Shown here piece after piece: positions 19,600-30,601 of a stretch of 64,000 nt of DNA. The stretch comes from Allomyces macrogynus ATCC 38327 (Eukaryota; Blastocladiomycota; Blastocladiomycetes; Blastocladiales; Blastocladiaceae), in the NCBI GenBank assembly GCA_000151295.1, contig GG745342.1:456447-520446 (forward strand), read 5' to 3'. The notes below the pieces were generated by a model, which was not told the origin of the DNA, ran no database searches, and saw nothing but the letters and a program-made list of their open reading frames with translations. Made by a program: the position numbers and the translations under genes. Each line of letters begins with the position of its first letter. The stretch's first letter is position 1.

Positions 19600-20928
19600 A
19601 TGACCGCACGAGCACGCTCCACGATGCCCGCACGGCGCTTTGCCGCGGCCCTTTTTGTCCTGGCCGCGGTCGTGGCCCTCGCCGCGCGCACGGCCACTGC
19701 CGCCGACATCATTCCGTGCCCTGACGACGCGCGCGCGTGCCTGCTGCGCACCTACTACGTTGCCGCCGAAGAAGTCGAGTGGGACTATGCGCCGACGGGC
19801 ACCAACATCTTTTCCAACACGCCAATTGACGACGACGACGGGTCGTCGGTCTACACCAAGCAGGACACGGGCCGGATCGGGCGCAAGTACAAGAAGGCCA
19901 TTTACAACCAGTACACGGACGCAAGTTTCAAGACGCAGGTGCCGCGCGACCCAGGAATGGGCCTGCTCGGCCCGGTCCTGCGCGCCGAGGTTGGCAACGT
20001 GCTCAAGATCGTGTTTATCAACAAGGCATCGATGCCGTTCAGTATGCACCCGCACGGCGTCTCGTACGACAAGGATAACGAGGGCGCCAACGGTGGGGCC
20101 GAGCCGGGCGCTGGCGCCGAGGTCGCGCCGGGCGGCAACTTCACGTACATTTGGCAAGTGCCGGAACGCGCGGGGCCGATGTCCAAGGAACCGGGCAGCG
20201 TGCAGCTGTGGGGGTACCACTCGCACGCCAACGAGGGCGATATCTACGCCGGGCTCGTCGGCGCGCTCGCCGTCTACACGCCGGGGTCGCTCAACAGTAC
20301 GCACCAGCCGAAACTCGGCACCGACGCCTACCCGATTGACAAGGAAGTGTTCCAAATGTACCTGGTCCTCGACGAGAACAAGTCAGCCTACCTCGCGGAC
20401 AATGTGGCCAAGTACGCGGGCAACACGACGTTCACCAAGGACGAGCAGGCGCAGCTCGCTGCTGCGGCCAAGGCCAACCCGGCGATCAACGTGACGTCGG
20501 CGCCGCCGACCGAGGACTTCAACGAGTCGAACAAGATGCACTCGATCAACGGTCTGTTCTGGGGCAACTTGCCCGGGCTCAACTTCACGGTCGGCGAGCG
20601 CGTGCGGTGGTTCCTGCTCGGGTTCGGGACCGAAGTTGACATTCACACGGTGCACTGGCACGGCATGACGCTCACGTCCGAGGGCCAGCGCCGCGACGTG
20701 ATTGACCTTCTCCCGGCGTCGTTCCGTGTCGCGGACATGGTCCCGGACACGGAGGGCAACTGGCTCCTGCACTGCCACGTCGGCGACCACTTCATGGCCG
20801 GCATGATCGCGTTTATGAACATTGTCGAGAAGGGTGCCGAGGACGCCAAGTCGGCCGCTGGCAGGGTGGTCGCGGGCGCCGCGTCGCTCGTGGCCGCGTC
20901 GGTGGCCGTGCTGGCCGCATGGCTGTAG
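19600..20928 (+). CDS. Two-domain ceruloplasmin/hephaestin-like multicopper oxidase, probably GPI-anchored
   Basis: Intronless, 442 aa. An N-terminal signal peptide (FAAALFVLAAVVALAARTAT) is followed by YYVAAEEVEWDYAPTG, GRIGRKYKKAIYNQYTDASF and GMGLLGPVLRAEVGNVLKIV, the layout of ceruloplasmin, hephaestin and clotting-factor A domains. Copper ligands are all visible: SMHPHGV, WGYHSHANEGD, then IHTVHWHGM and WLLHCHVGDHFMAGMIAF (HCH with the T1 Cys, His and axial Met). So one complete trinuclear centre and one type-1 site form from two cupredoxin domains. Ferroxidase activity is likely by family but not proven. The C-terminus is a short Ala/Val hydrophobic tail (SLVAASVAVLAAWL) after Ser/Ala/Gly, typical of a GPI signal. 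Second Met at residue 9 is an alternative start. Confidence 0.88.
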   Translation: MTARARSTMPARRFAAALFVLAAVVALAARTATAADIIPCPDDARACLLRTYYVAAEEVEWDYAPTGTNIFSNTPIDDDDGSSVYTKQDTGRIGRKYKKAIYNQYTDASFKTQVPRDPGMGLLGPVLRAEVGNVLKIVFINKASMPFSMHPHGVSYDKDNEGANGGAEPGAGAEVAPGGNFTYIWQVPERAGPMSKEPGSVQLWGYHSHANEGDIYAGLVGALAVYTPGSLNSTHQPKLGTDAYPIDKEVFQMYLVLDENKSAYLADNVAKYAGNTTFTKDEQAQLAAAAKANPAINVTSAPPTEDFNESNKMHSINGLFWGNLPGLNFTVGERVRWFLLGFGTEVDIHTVHWHGMTLTSEGQRRDVIDLLPASFRVADMVPDTEGNWLLHCHVGDHFMAGMIAFMNIVEKGAEDAKSAAGRVVAGAASLVAASVAVLAAWL

Positions 20929-22808
20929 GTTTGCTTTGCGTTGGTTGCGTGCTGTCGATTGTTCTTTTGCTTCATTGCTGGCGGCATGGGCCGCTCATGT
21001 TCGTTTGTTGTCGTGCTGTCCTTTTTGGAGAGACTTAGTTTTCCGGTAAACTATTTTGGATTTGGCGCGCGTTCATTCATTCTTCCTGCGCAGAATTTTC
21101 CGCAGTGCGTATAGACTCTTTTTGTCTTCATTTCCGTTGCTGGACGTGGCGAACCTGTGGCGCTCACGTGCTCACAAAAGGTTCCTAGACCGTGAACGAG
21201 GCGCGAGCCGGCATGGCGTGCATTCCTTGCACTAAACGTGTCGGGACCACGAATGATCAAATACATATTTCGCCAGCGCCAGCGTCCAGCTGCGTTCAGC
21301 GTGCGAGCGCACTGCCGGGCGCCAAGGGGAACGCTCTAGCGACCGCCAAAAAGAACGGAGACGGGCTTGCGCCGTCGTCGTTGCGATGGCACGTGTGGGT
21401 CGGTCGTTGCGGAAAGCTCCGGCGCAGTGCATGTCCATGCCATCAGCTCTGATCACAAAAAAGAAACCCCAGCCCGCGCCGTCATCCGTGCACTCTGGCG
21501 TGGTCCTGCCGTCGCCGACACACGTTTGCTGGCCGTCTCGTTGTTGCTGCCGGTTGCGGGAGCGGCCCGCGGAGCGCGCGGCAGAACCTCCTCGCTCCTT
21601 CGTTCATTTCACACGGCAGCGGCACACGTTTGAGGGCAGCGCCCGACCGGCGAGCACACGGATCGCAATCGAGTACGTCTTTTCCTGATCGAGAACGACA
21701 AGGATTCATTTCGCTCAAGGGGCGACGCGGCGGCACCGAAATTGATCGGCGCCAATATCAGTAAGGGATCGGACAAGCAAGCGTACGCCACGTCTTTCGG
21801 GTCCCTGACCTCCTTGAAGAGCCCCCCTGCGCCGCGTAACGGGATTGGTCCTCGCCCGTGCGACGGTGTGTGTTCCCAGCTGTTCAAAGTGAAGAGACGA
21901 CGAAGTGCATCACTGCCATGGCAGACCAATGTTGGCCGCGACACGCCGAGACCGCGGCTGACGCGCCCGTTGAGGCGCGGTGCGCGATCGCACCGTTGGC
22001 ATCGTCGCCGTCCTCGTCACAATCTGCCCCGCCGTCGCCGTCGTTGCTGGTGCCATCAACGGGTTACGCAGTGGATGCAGTCTGCTCGAGCTCACGCACC
22101 TCGCCGTGGCCGAGGCCAAGGCCAGCAGCAGGGCATGATCGGGTACGTCTTTTTTCTTTGCATCTCGCTTCGTTTCGTGCAGAGATGGCACGTTGGTTGG
22201 GCCACGAGACAGGCAGGGGCACGCGCTGAGTCTCCATGAGGCACGAGTCGGAGAGGCACGGACGTCTCCCAGCGGGGCGGCGTGCGCGTTTGGCCGGCGG
22301 GCGGTAGGCCGCGGCCCGGCACGCCGCGCTCCACGTTCCGCGCGACGGCCCGGCACCAGGCCACCAGACGTGCTGCGTGCCAAGTGCGGGGCATCGGCGA
22401 CGGGTGACGTGCGCTTGGCGTGCGCTGCCTGTCGGCCATGGTGTGCCGTGGCCGCCGCGACCAACCACCACCACCACCACCACCGTCTCGAGTGTTTGGT
22501 GTCGCCGACCTCGAGGCACGACTTCGTTGCTCACTTTGCTGCGACTGCCGCACACGATATCCGCCCGCACTCGACTTGTCGCGCTGCCCCGCACCTGCTG
22601 CATTCTGCTCCCGACGCGCGCCCGCCGCGGCTTCGGCCGACGTTCCTGCCGGACCGCTCAGCCGCCGTCCATCTCGCACGCCGCCAAACACTTTCGCCCG
22701 TCAACCGGATCGCGCGAATCGCCGCCGCTACCTTTGCCGCGCCTGGGGCCTGGCACGCGCCCTGGCACGCCCGCCCGCGACGACCCAGCGCGACCGCTCC
22801 TGCTCACC
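20929..22808. other. Long intergenic region between copper oxidase and flippase genes
   Basis: About 1.9 kb without a supported gene. It holds a CAC-type short repeat (22465-22483) and one small plus-strand frame (21974-22138) with a membrane-like stretch, GIVAVLVTICPAVAVVAGAI, that could be a tiny exon or chance. The frame of the flippase stays open upstream to 22377, so part may be its 5' leader. Confidence 0.4.
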
Positions 22809-25800
22809 ATGCCGCAAGAACCCTCGCGGCCACCGCCGCCGCAAATGTCGCCACCGCCGCCCGCGGTCGCTCCCAACGGTGCTCTGGCGATACCACTGCC
22901 CCCGCCGACCGATGCGCGCGCGCCGTCCCCGGCACTCGCTCTTCCGCGCGTCCCAGGCTCGCCCACACGGTCCGCACACTCACCGTCCGTGCGGCACGCG
23001 GCGCTCAAGGCCAAGGTCGCGGCCACGGCGCCAAGCGTGCGGCGCACGCGCACGGCCAAATGGAAACGCGCGCTCAACTCGGTCGGCGCCAGACTCGGCC
23101 TGCGCGCCGTCTCCCGCAGCGAGCTGCTCGCCAGCGACCCGCGCGACACGCGCACCGTCTATTTCGGTGTGCACGCGCCGGCGCCACCGGGCACGCTCGG
23201 GCCCTATTGCGCCAACGCGATTCGCACCGCCAAGTACTCGGTGTGGACGTTTTTGCCGCGCAATCTCGCGGAACAGTTTTCCAAAGTGGCCAACCTCTAC
23301 TTTTTGATGATCATTGTCCTGCAAACGATTCCGGCGATTCGGTCTACACAGCCGGAACTGGCCGCGATGCCCGTGCTGTTTATTGTCACGGCCACGGCAC
23401 TCAAGGACGCGTTTGAAGACTACAAGCGGCACGTTGCTGACCGCGCGCTGAATACGGCGCCGACGCGCGTGCTCGCGAGCGACGCGTGGACCAACGTCAA
23501 CCACCCGGCGCGCACGCCGTGGTACCACCCGGCCGTCATTTGGGCGTGGCTCGCGGGCCACCGCGACCCGGCCGCGCACGTCGCGCTGCGCAAGTGGAAG
23601 GGGCCCGCACTCGACGCGCTCGGGTTCCCGAAACCGCTCGTCCCGTCGTCAGCGTCGACGCTGCCGTCGGCCACGCCCTCGCTGCCGCGGTCCGTGGAGT
23701 CGCCGCTGCCCAATGTCAACAGCACTGAGCCGCTCAATGCGCGGTCGGAGCGGTCGGAGCGGTCGTCGATCACGGGTGTGCCTCCACCACCTGCGGCCCC
23801 GCAGTCGGCGGCCGCGACCGCGGTCCCGCCACGAATTCCACTCAATGTCCTGCGGCGCACGAGCGGCAGCGCGTGCCCGCGACAGCCGTCGTTTTCCATG
23901 ACGCCGATCCCGTCGGCCACCTGGAAACAAGTCCCGTGGGCGGCGGTGCGCGTAGGCGACCTCGTCCAGCTGCGCAACAACGACCCGATCCCCGCCGACT
24001 TGGTCCTGCTCGCCACATCCGAAAAGAACGGCGCGTGCTATGTGGAAACGAAATCGCTCGACGGCGAGACCAACCTGAAGCTCAAGCTGGGCATGCCCGA
24101 GTTTGCGCATGTCACATCGCCCGATCAGTGCGAGCAGCTGCAATTCGCGATCGAGTCGGAACCGCCCTCGGCCAACCTTTACACGTACCGCGGCACGTTG
24201 CGCGTCTACCCCGGATCACCCGGACCGACTACGCGGACCGACTTGCTCGAAGTGCCGATCGTCCCAGACAATGTTCTCCTGCGCGGGTGCGTCGTGCGCA
24301 ACACCGACTGGGCGATCGGCGCCGTGCTCTACACGGGCGACGAGACCAAGATTGTCTTGAACTCGGGCGAGACGCCGAGCAAGCGGTCGCGCATCGACCG
24401 CGAAATGAACCCGCAAATCGTTATCAACTTTATGATCCTGTTCCTCATGTGCCTGACGTGCGCGGTGCTCAACACGACTTGGGCGCGGCAGTCGCCGGGC
24501 GTGTTTGGGTACCTCGACAAGAACGCGTTTCGCCAGTTTGAGCACGTCAATGTCGTGCGCGACGGCGTCTACACGTTCTTCTCGTGCCTCGTCGTGTTTC
24601 AGAATATCGTGCCGATTTCGCTCTACATCAGTATTGAGCTGGTCAAGACGGTGCAGGTACCCTTGCTGCTTTTTCGGACGTGATTGTGACGGGCAACTCA
24701 CTCCATGGCGTGTGTTGGTAGGCCTTCTTCATCTACGTCGACGAGGACCTCAGGTACAACGACAAGCCGTGCGTGCCCAAGACGTGGAACATTTCCGACA
24801 ACTTGGGCCAGATCGAGTTTATCTTCTCCGACAAGACGGGCGTACGCTGGCATCTCCCCACCCATTCCCGCTCCGACAACGCTTGTTTGTTTTGCTCACC
24901 CAGATCTCTGCCCCTCAAAGACGCTGACGCAAAACGTCATGGAATTCCGACAATGCTGCATCGGCGACCGCGTCTACGGCGCCGGCGGCGACGCGTCGAT
25001 CCCGATCTTCCTCGCGGCGCAAGCCACGTCCTTGCCGAACCCGTACGTCTCGCGCACGCCGACGTTCGGCGACCCGGCGCTGATCGCCGATCTCGTCCGA
25101 CCGCCCTCGGCCGTACACGCCGCGCGCATGCACCATTTCTGGACCCTTCTCGCAACCTGCCACACGGTCCTCTGCGAACAATCCGCGCCAGGCGTTTTGG
25201 AATACAAGGCGCAGTCCCCCGACGAAGCCGCGCTCGTGGCCTCGGCACGGGACGCCGGGTTCGCGTTCACCGGCCGCGACCACGCGACGCTGCAGCTGGC
25301 CGTCCACGGGCGCGCGACGCAGTGCACGCTGCTGCACCTGGTCGAGTTCACGTCGGCGCGGAAACGCATGTCGGTGCTTGTCCGGGACGCCGAAGGGCGC
25401 GTCTACGTGTATTGCAAGGGCGCCGATTCGGTCATCTTCGATTCGTTGCGGCCAGGGCAGGACGAGCTAGTCGCGCAGGTGCAGGACGCGCTCGAGCAGT
25501 TTGCGGCCGACGGACTGCGTACGCTGTGCTTGGCGTACCGCGAGCTGTCACCCGCCGAGTACGACGCGCTCGCCGTGCGGTTCCATGCGGCGAGTATCTT
25601 GATTGACGGTCGCGAGGCCGCGCTCGAGGCGGTCGCCGCGGACTGCGAGGTCGGGCTCGAGCTTCTGGGTGCGACGGCGATCGAGGACAAGTTACAGATG
25701 GGCGTGCCCGAGGCAATTGCGACGCTGTCGCAAGCCAACATTCACATTTGGGTCCTGACGGGGGATAAAGTCGAGACGGCGATCAACATCGGCTACGCGT

Positions 25801-27962
25801 GTAACCTGATCGCATCGGATATGGCTCTGATCACCGTGCGCGGTGCCAATGTCGCCGAACAGCTCGAGGCCGCGCTGAGGCTGGCCCGTGGGCCCGAAGT
25901 GGTCGAGTCGACAGCGGGCGCGGTATTGGTGATTGATGGCGAGGCGTTGACCGAGGCGGTCCGGCCGGAATTGCGCACACTGTTCCTGCGCGTGTGCCTC
26001 GAGTGCATGCACGTCTTGATTTGTCGCGTGAGTCCGCTGCAGAAGGCGCAGGTGGTTGCGCTGGTACGGCAGGAACTCAAGGTCGTGACGCTCGGTACGT
26101 GGATTCGTTTCGAATCGGGTCGGCCCAAGGGCGGAGCTAACGAACGTCGCGGTAACGAATGTGTAGCGATCGGTGATGGCGCAAACGACGTGTCGATGAT
26201 CCAAGAGGCCGATGTCGGTGTTGGCATTGCCGGCGAGGAAGGTTTGCAGGCGGTGCTCTCGTCGGATTACGCGATTGGCCAGTTCCGGTTCCTCGTCAAG
26301 CTGCTGCTCGTGCACGGGCGGTGGTCGAACGTGCGCGTCGCCGGCATGATCCACAACTTCTTTTACAAGAACATGACGTGGGTATTTATCATGTTCTGGT
26401 ACCAGTTCTTTGACGGGTACGTTTTCCGTTCCGCTCGTGTTTGCGCGTGTACCTGCGCGCTGTGCGGGACCCATGGCTGACTCTGCATGCTCCGCAGGTT
26501 TTCAGCCGACCTGATGTACGACTACACGCTGCTGATGCTCTACAACCTGCTCTTCACGCAGTTCCCGGTCATGATCCTGGGCGTGTTCGAGCAGGACGTC
26601 TCGGCCAAGTTGGCGCTGGCCTACCCGCCGCTCTACTACTCGAACCAGCGGCAGTTCACCTACCCGCGGTTCTGGTGGTACGTCTCCGACGCCGTCTTCC
26701 AGTCGCTCGTCATCTTTTTTGTGCCGTTCCTCGTCTCGCACGAAACGACCTCGATTCACCCGGGGGGCTACAACCCGTCCAAGTACGAGACGACCATCGG
26801 CATGGCCATGTCGGCCGTGGCCACGGTCAATCTGTTCGTCGGGCTCAACATGAACTCGCTCAACGCCCTCGCAGTTGGCAGCATCGTGTTCTGCTCTGTC
26901 TCGCTCGCGCTCTACCTGCCTATTATCGCGACCGTCCCGGGCGCCGGGCTCTTCATGTTTGCCAACATGGTCTACACCGAGCCCGCACTCCCGCTCGTCG
27001 TGTTCCTGTGCCTCGTCCTGTGCCTGCTCCCGCGCGCGGCCATCAAGTATTGGGCCGCGAACTACCGGCCATCCGACTCGCAGATCATTCGCGAGATTCA
27101 CCAGTACAAGCTCGCGAGACCGCCGATGGCCGGCGGGCACCACGGGCATCACCACCGGCACACGTCCGGGTCGCCAACGACGGCCGTCGTCTCGCCGGCG
27201 CCCGCGCCACCAGTCGCCCCGACCGCCGAACTCAGACCGACGGCCAAGGCGGGCGACGCCGAGGCCGCGCTCGGCACGATTTTCGCGTCCAAGCTGTCGG
27301 TGACCTCCATTTCCCCGGACACGGCAGCGCCCGCACCGCAGCCGCCACCGTCCGCGTCAAACACGTCGCTCGGCCGCGTTGCACGGCACGTGTCATGGAT
27401 CGACTCGCAGGGATCGCTGCACAACCACAGGCCGACATCCGCCGTCAGCGCGACCTCGGCCCAGCAGCAGCCCACGGGCCTCGAGCGGTCGAACACGATG
27501 CAGTCCACCGCGTCGGAACGTCGTCGGCGGTCGGTCGTGTACGACGCCGAGACCCGGACCGCGACGGTCGGCCGGACCGGGTTCGCGTTCTCGCAGGCGC
27601 ACGGGATGGCCGGCGCCGTCGAGGCCGTGACCTCGCCCGTGATTGGCGCGACACTTGCCGACTCGCTGAACCGGCAGCGCGCAAGCGTCGTCTCGCTCGA
27701 GTGGCAGGCGCCGCCCGACGAAGAGGAGGTGGATGTGGGGGCCGCGTCGCCGCGGCACTCGGCACACAGGCGCACGGTTTCCGCGGCCGCGGGTGGGGTC
27801 CGGTGGGCGCCCGCGGCGGGGAACGTGATCGTGGAAGGGTCCGAGTCGACATGGTCCCCGGCATCGACAATTGATCGGCCGAGGTCGACGAGTCCGGAAC
27901 GAGCGGGCAGTGTGCCCGCGCGGTCGGTCCCGTGGGATCCGAGTGCCAGTCCGAGGCCGTGA
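22809..27962 (+). CDS. P4-type ATPase, phospholipid flippase (Dnf-like)
   Basis: Five exons: 22809-24656, 24722-24841, 24921-26094, 26167-26416, 26498-27962; 1618 aa, all phases close. P4-ATPases flip aminophospholipids to the cytosolic leaflet of Golgi, endosome or plasma membrane. Visible: PYCANAIRTAKYSVWTFLPR with NLAEQFSKVANLYFL before TM1; the P4 actuator motif KSLDGETNLKLK (about 415-425); ISLYISIELVKTVQ in TM4; phosphorylation motif FSDKTGTLTQNVMEF with Asp653; KGADS and TGDKVETAINIG in the nucleotide domain; AIGDGANDVSMIQEAD (about 1048); and FYKNMTWVFIMFWYQFFDGF before the last membrane segments. An insert of about 170 residues rich in Pro/Ser separates TM2 from the actuator, and a Ser/Pro-rich tail of nearly 290 residues follows the last segment. 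The start is the first ATG giving a Pro-rich N-terminus; the frame is open further upstream. Confidence 0.95.
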
Positions 27963-28470
27963 TACGCGTGAGGTGTGGTTTCATTAGAAGGGTGCGCGAG
28001 GGCGGCCGTAGATTGGTCGATGGCGCGCAAGGATGCGCAGCACTGCGGTCGGGCTGGCGGGCGGGTAAGAGGGGGTGGAGAGTGTCGCGCGCGGCACGCG
28101 GCGCGCGTGAGTGGATGGAAAGCGCGGCCCGGCCTTTGTATATTGATGTCTCGGTTTCTTGGCGGCTGATGGTGGAAACGATGAAGGGGAACCAAAACAA
28201 CCGCAACAACAAACAACGGTATGCCCTACTTCCACTCGTGTACGTCCACAAGGGCATAAAGTAGATGCCCAAATGCAACAGACAGTCAAGTGTAATTCAA
28301 TATCAAAGCGGCACAGCACGTCTGAGCAGCACCAGCGTCAACAATGTATGCACGAAATATCAATGTGGGCAAACCACCACAAACCGAAGCGACCAACAAC
28401 TCAGGCGCAATGCAAATGTAACAGCACTACATGGTTCACGCACGATGCAAGTTGAGCACAGCTGTAGGTC
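27963..28470. other. Intergenic
   Basis: About 510 bp between the flippase stop and the end of the broken DUF1399-like gene on the other strand. The second half is AC-rich with low GC. No gene is supported. Confidence 0.45.
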
Positions 28471-29760
28471 TTACGCTAGACCGGCCGCGTCGTCCACAGC
28501 GGCATCGCAGCCACCACACTCGTTGCCGCAGCAACGCGTATCGGCAGCCCCATCGTCCGTGGTGGCGGCAATATTGACATGATCAGCGGCAGAGCATCTG
28601 GTGAAGCAACGCGAGACGCTGCAAACGCTGCAGCGGGCCGTGGCGTCTTCAACGGCAGCACCGCTGTGACTGCAACCGGCCATGGACGTGCCAGCCTCGC
28701 CAGTGCAGCCATGCCCATGCTCACAAGTGAAGGTGTGGGTCATGGCATGGTAGTCGAGCTGGTGCACCTTGTATTAGTCGCCCGTCGCGTACGACACGTT
28801 GGCCGCGAAATAGTCCTCACCAAGCACCTCCATCCACGCCTCGGGCATGGCCTTGGCGCCGTCGGCGATGCGCCCCTCGGTAACAACGTCGTCCGAGTCG
28901 TCGTGGTTGACAACATGACCGGCCAGCGTCAGTGTGCGTCGCATACTTGGACGGGAACAGCTGGTGCGTGTGCCGCGCCAGGTCAATCGTCATCGTCGGC
29001 AAAAGGAACGCGCGCGGCTTGGCGACGAGCGTGGCCAAGAACTTGTGATACTGCGCGAGCGCCTCGGTGTGCAGGTGATAGATGTTGTGCACGCTGCCGA
29101 GTTGCAACTGCGCGGCAATCTTGGACGGAAACCGCTGCTGGCGGCGCACAGCGCGAATCATGTCCATCGACCAGGACCCGTCGTCACGTCCTGGTGCGCG
29201 CGGAAAACCATGCCGAACCGGGACCGGTTGCTGGGCAGGACGAGCGCGTCACGCTTAGCCGCAACGATGGGCGCAAACACCATGCGTCTTGACGTCGTCC
29301 CAGGTCGCGAGAAAAGGCAGCTTGGCGACGCGCTTGGTCCATTCATCCTTGGCACACAGCGTGGCAGTGTCGGGAACATTGGCGCGGTCATTCGGATGTC
29401 CACGGTCTGCTCGGTCTGGCACGTCGGGGAAATGACCTTGGCCGTGGTCTTGGTCTCGTCGACGAGCGCGGGCGTCAGGTCTTACGGAACGCTGGCGGGC
29501 ATGTGGGCGGTCCAGAACGCACGTGCGGCCTCGACGTCGACTCGGAAATTGCCTTGGCCTCAAGAAAAAGACCGCAATATGAGGTCAGTGGACGTTTCAT
29601 CAAACGATGTTGTGCTCGTCCATCTCGAAAGGGCGGTCGAGACAGCCAACATACCATGCGCAGCAGCGGGAAATCAGCATCGAGCATCTGCCTGCCGTAG
29701 CAGCGCTACATGTCGTCGGCATAGCGGATCGGACTCAGCTATATCGTGATAAGGAGCGAA
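28471..29760 (-). pseudogene. Broken DUF1399/glycine-rich-domain protein gene, copy 1
   Basis: Minus strand. Recognisable pieces in order: VEAARAFWTAHMPASVP (about 29560), a CXXC-like VISPTCQTEQTVDIR, FGMVFRAHQDVTTGPGRW, MDMIRAVRRQQRFPSKIAAQ, ALAQYHKFLATLVAKPRAFL, TMTIDLARHTHQLFPSKY, then HVVNHDD and EAWMEVLGEDYFAANVSYAT, and a Cys-rich tail (FTCEHGHG, CSVCSVSRC, CCGNECGGC). The WHTHQL-type and NHDD motifs are those of the DUF1399/GRDP family, large proteins of unknown biochemical role. Damage: an in-frame TAA at 29484-29482 where copy 2 has TGC, several frame changes between 29480 and 28900, and a TAA at 28776-28774 after which the same frame continues into the Cys-rich end. Related pieces occur at 49.7-50.5 kb. 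Confidence 0.7.
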
Positions 29761-30601
29761 ATCCATGACCTGAAGTGTCGGCCTGGATTCTTTCAACAGG
29801 GCGAGCATGTCGGCCGTGTTGTTGCAGCATGCTGGGCAGGTGTGAGTTGATATGCCAGTGCAGGGCGGTGGGTGATCGTGGCCCATGGGTTAGGTAGTTC
29901 GATGGTTTTTGCGAGTTGAGCAGTTCGAGGTGAATAGCGGTGAACATAGTGAAACAGCGGGAACAGCAGGATTGATCGAAAAATGCAAGTTCAAAGTGAC
30001 TTGGCCAGAATGGTCTGAACTGCGCGCCTTAGACAAGCGGATCCGCTCAACGTTGATGAACTGGAGGGGTTGCTCAATTCTCTCTGGCCTCTCGATCTGG
30101 CCGACTGCAATACTCCTTTGAATGTAAGGAATGTATTCAAGTATTTATCAAACACAGGAGAATGGAATATGATAGCTGATCCTCGCGCCAAGATGGAGCT
30201 GGCGTAACAAAAACTAAGGGCCCGTTCGCAGTTCGAGGCCCAAAAGTTCTGTTATCGTTAGGTTGCTTCTGTTAGTGATGTGGCCAAATTTCTGTTGCGT
30301 TCACCGCCCTGTTGTAACGACGCCCTAAAGAGTGAACAAATTTGCCTGTGGAATCAGCTCGCGCTCTCCAACAAGGGAGCGGTGACGCGCGCGAACTCCA
30401 CATGGATCCGCTCTCCTGCTCTTCTCATCTCCGCATCGTGCTCCCATCAACATGAATATACGGCTCTGAGACAAGGCAACTGCTCACCAGTCTCCACAAA
30501 CAAGTTGTCACTCCTCAGTCCACCCAACCCCACTGAAAGTCTCATCGCCCGTGTCTCCGGGCAGTGCATACTGTCCCCGCCCGACCCCACACCAAAAGCG
30601 C
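29761..30601. other. Intergenic, AT-richer
   Basis: About 840 bp of lower GC sequence with no convincing coding signal. The beginning may hold more of the decayed DUF1399-like N-terminus (a minus frame near 29750 reads MDFAPYHDIAESDPLCRRHV). Confidence 0.4.

Noticed and set aside
22193..23416. Plus-strand frame of 407 codons overlapping the flippase N-terminus
   Set aside because: Overlaps the P4-ATPase coding exon in another frame; Arg/Ala/His-rich composition is typical of shadows in this GC-rich DNA.
30225..30255. GTTCGAGGC-like T-loop that might indicate a tRNA
   Set aside because: No matching acceptor stem, anticodon arm or D-loop around it. I found no tRNA in the window by eye.
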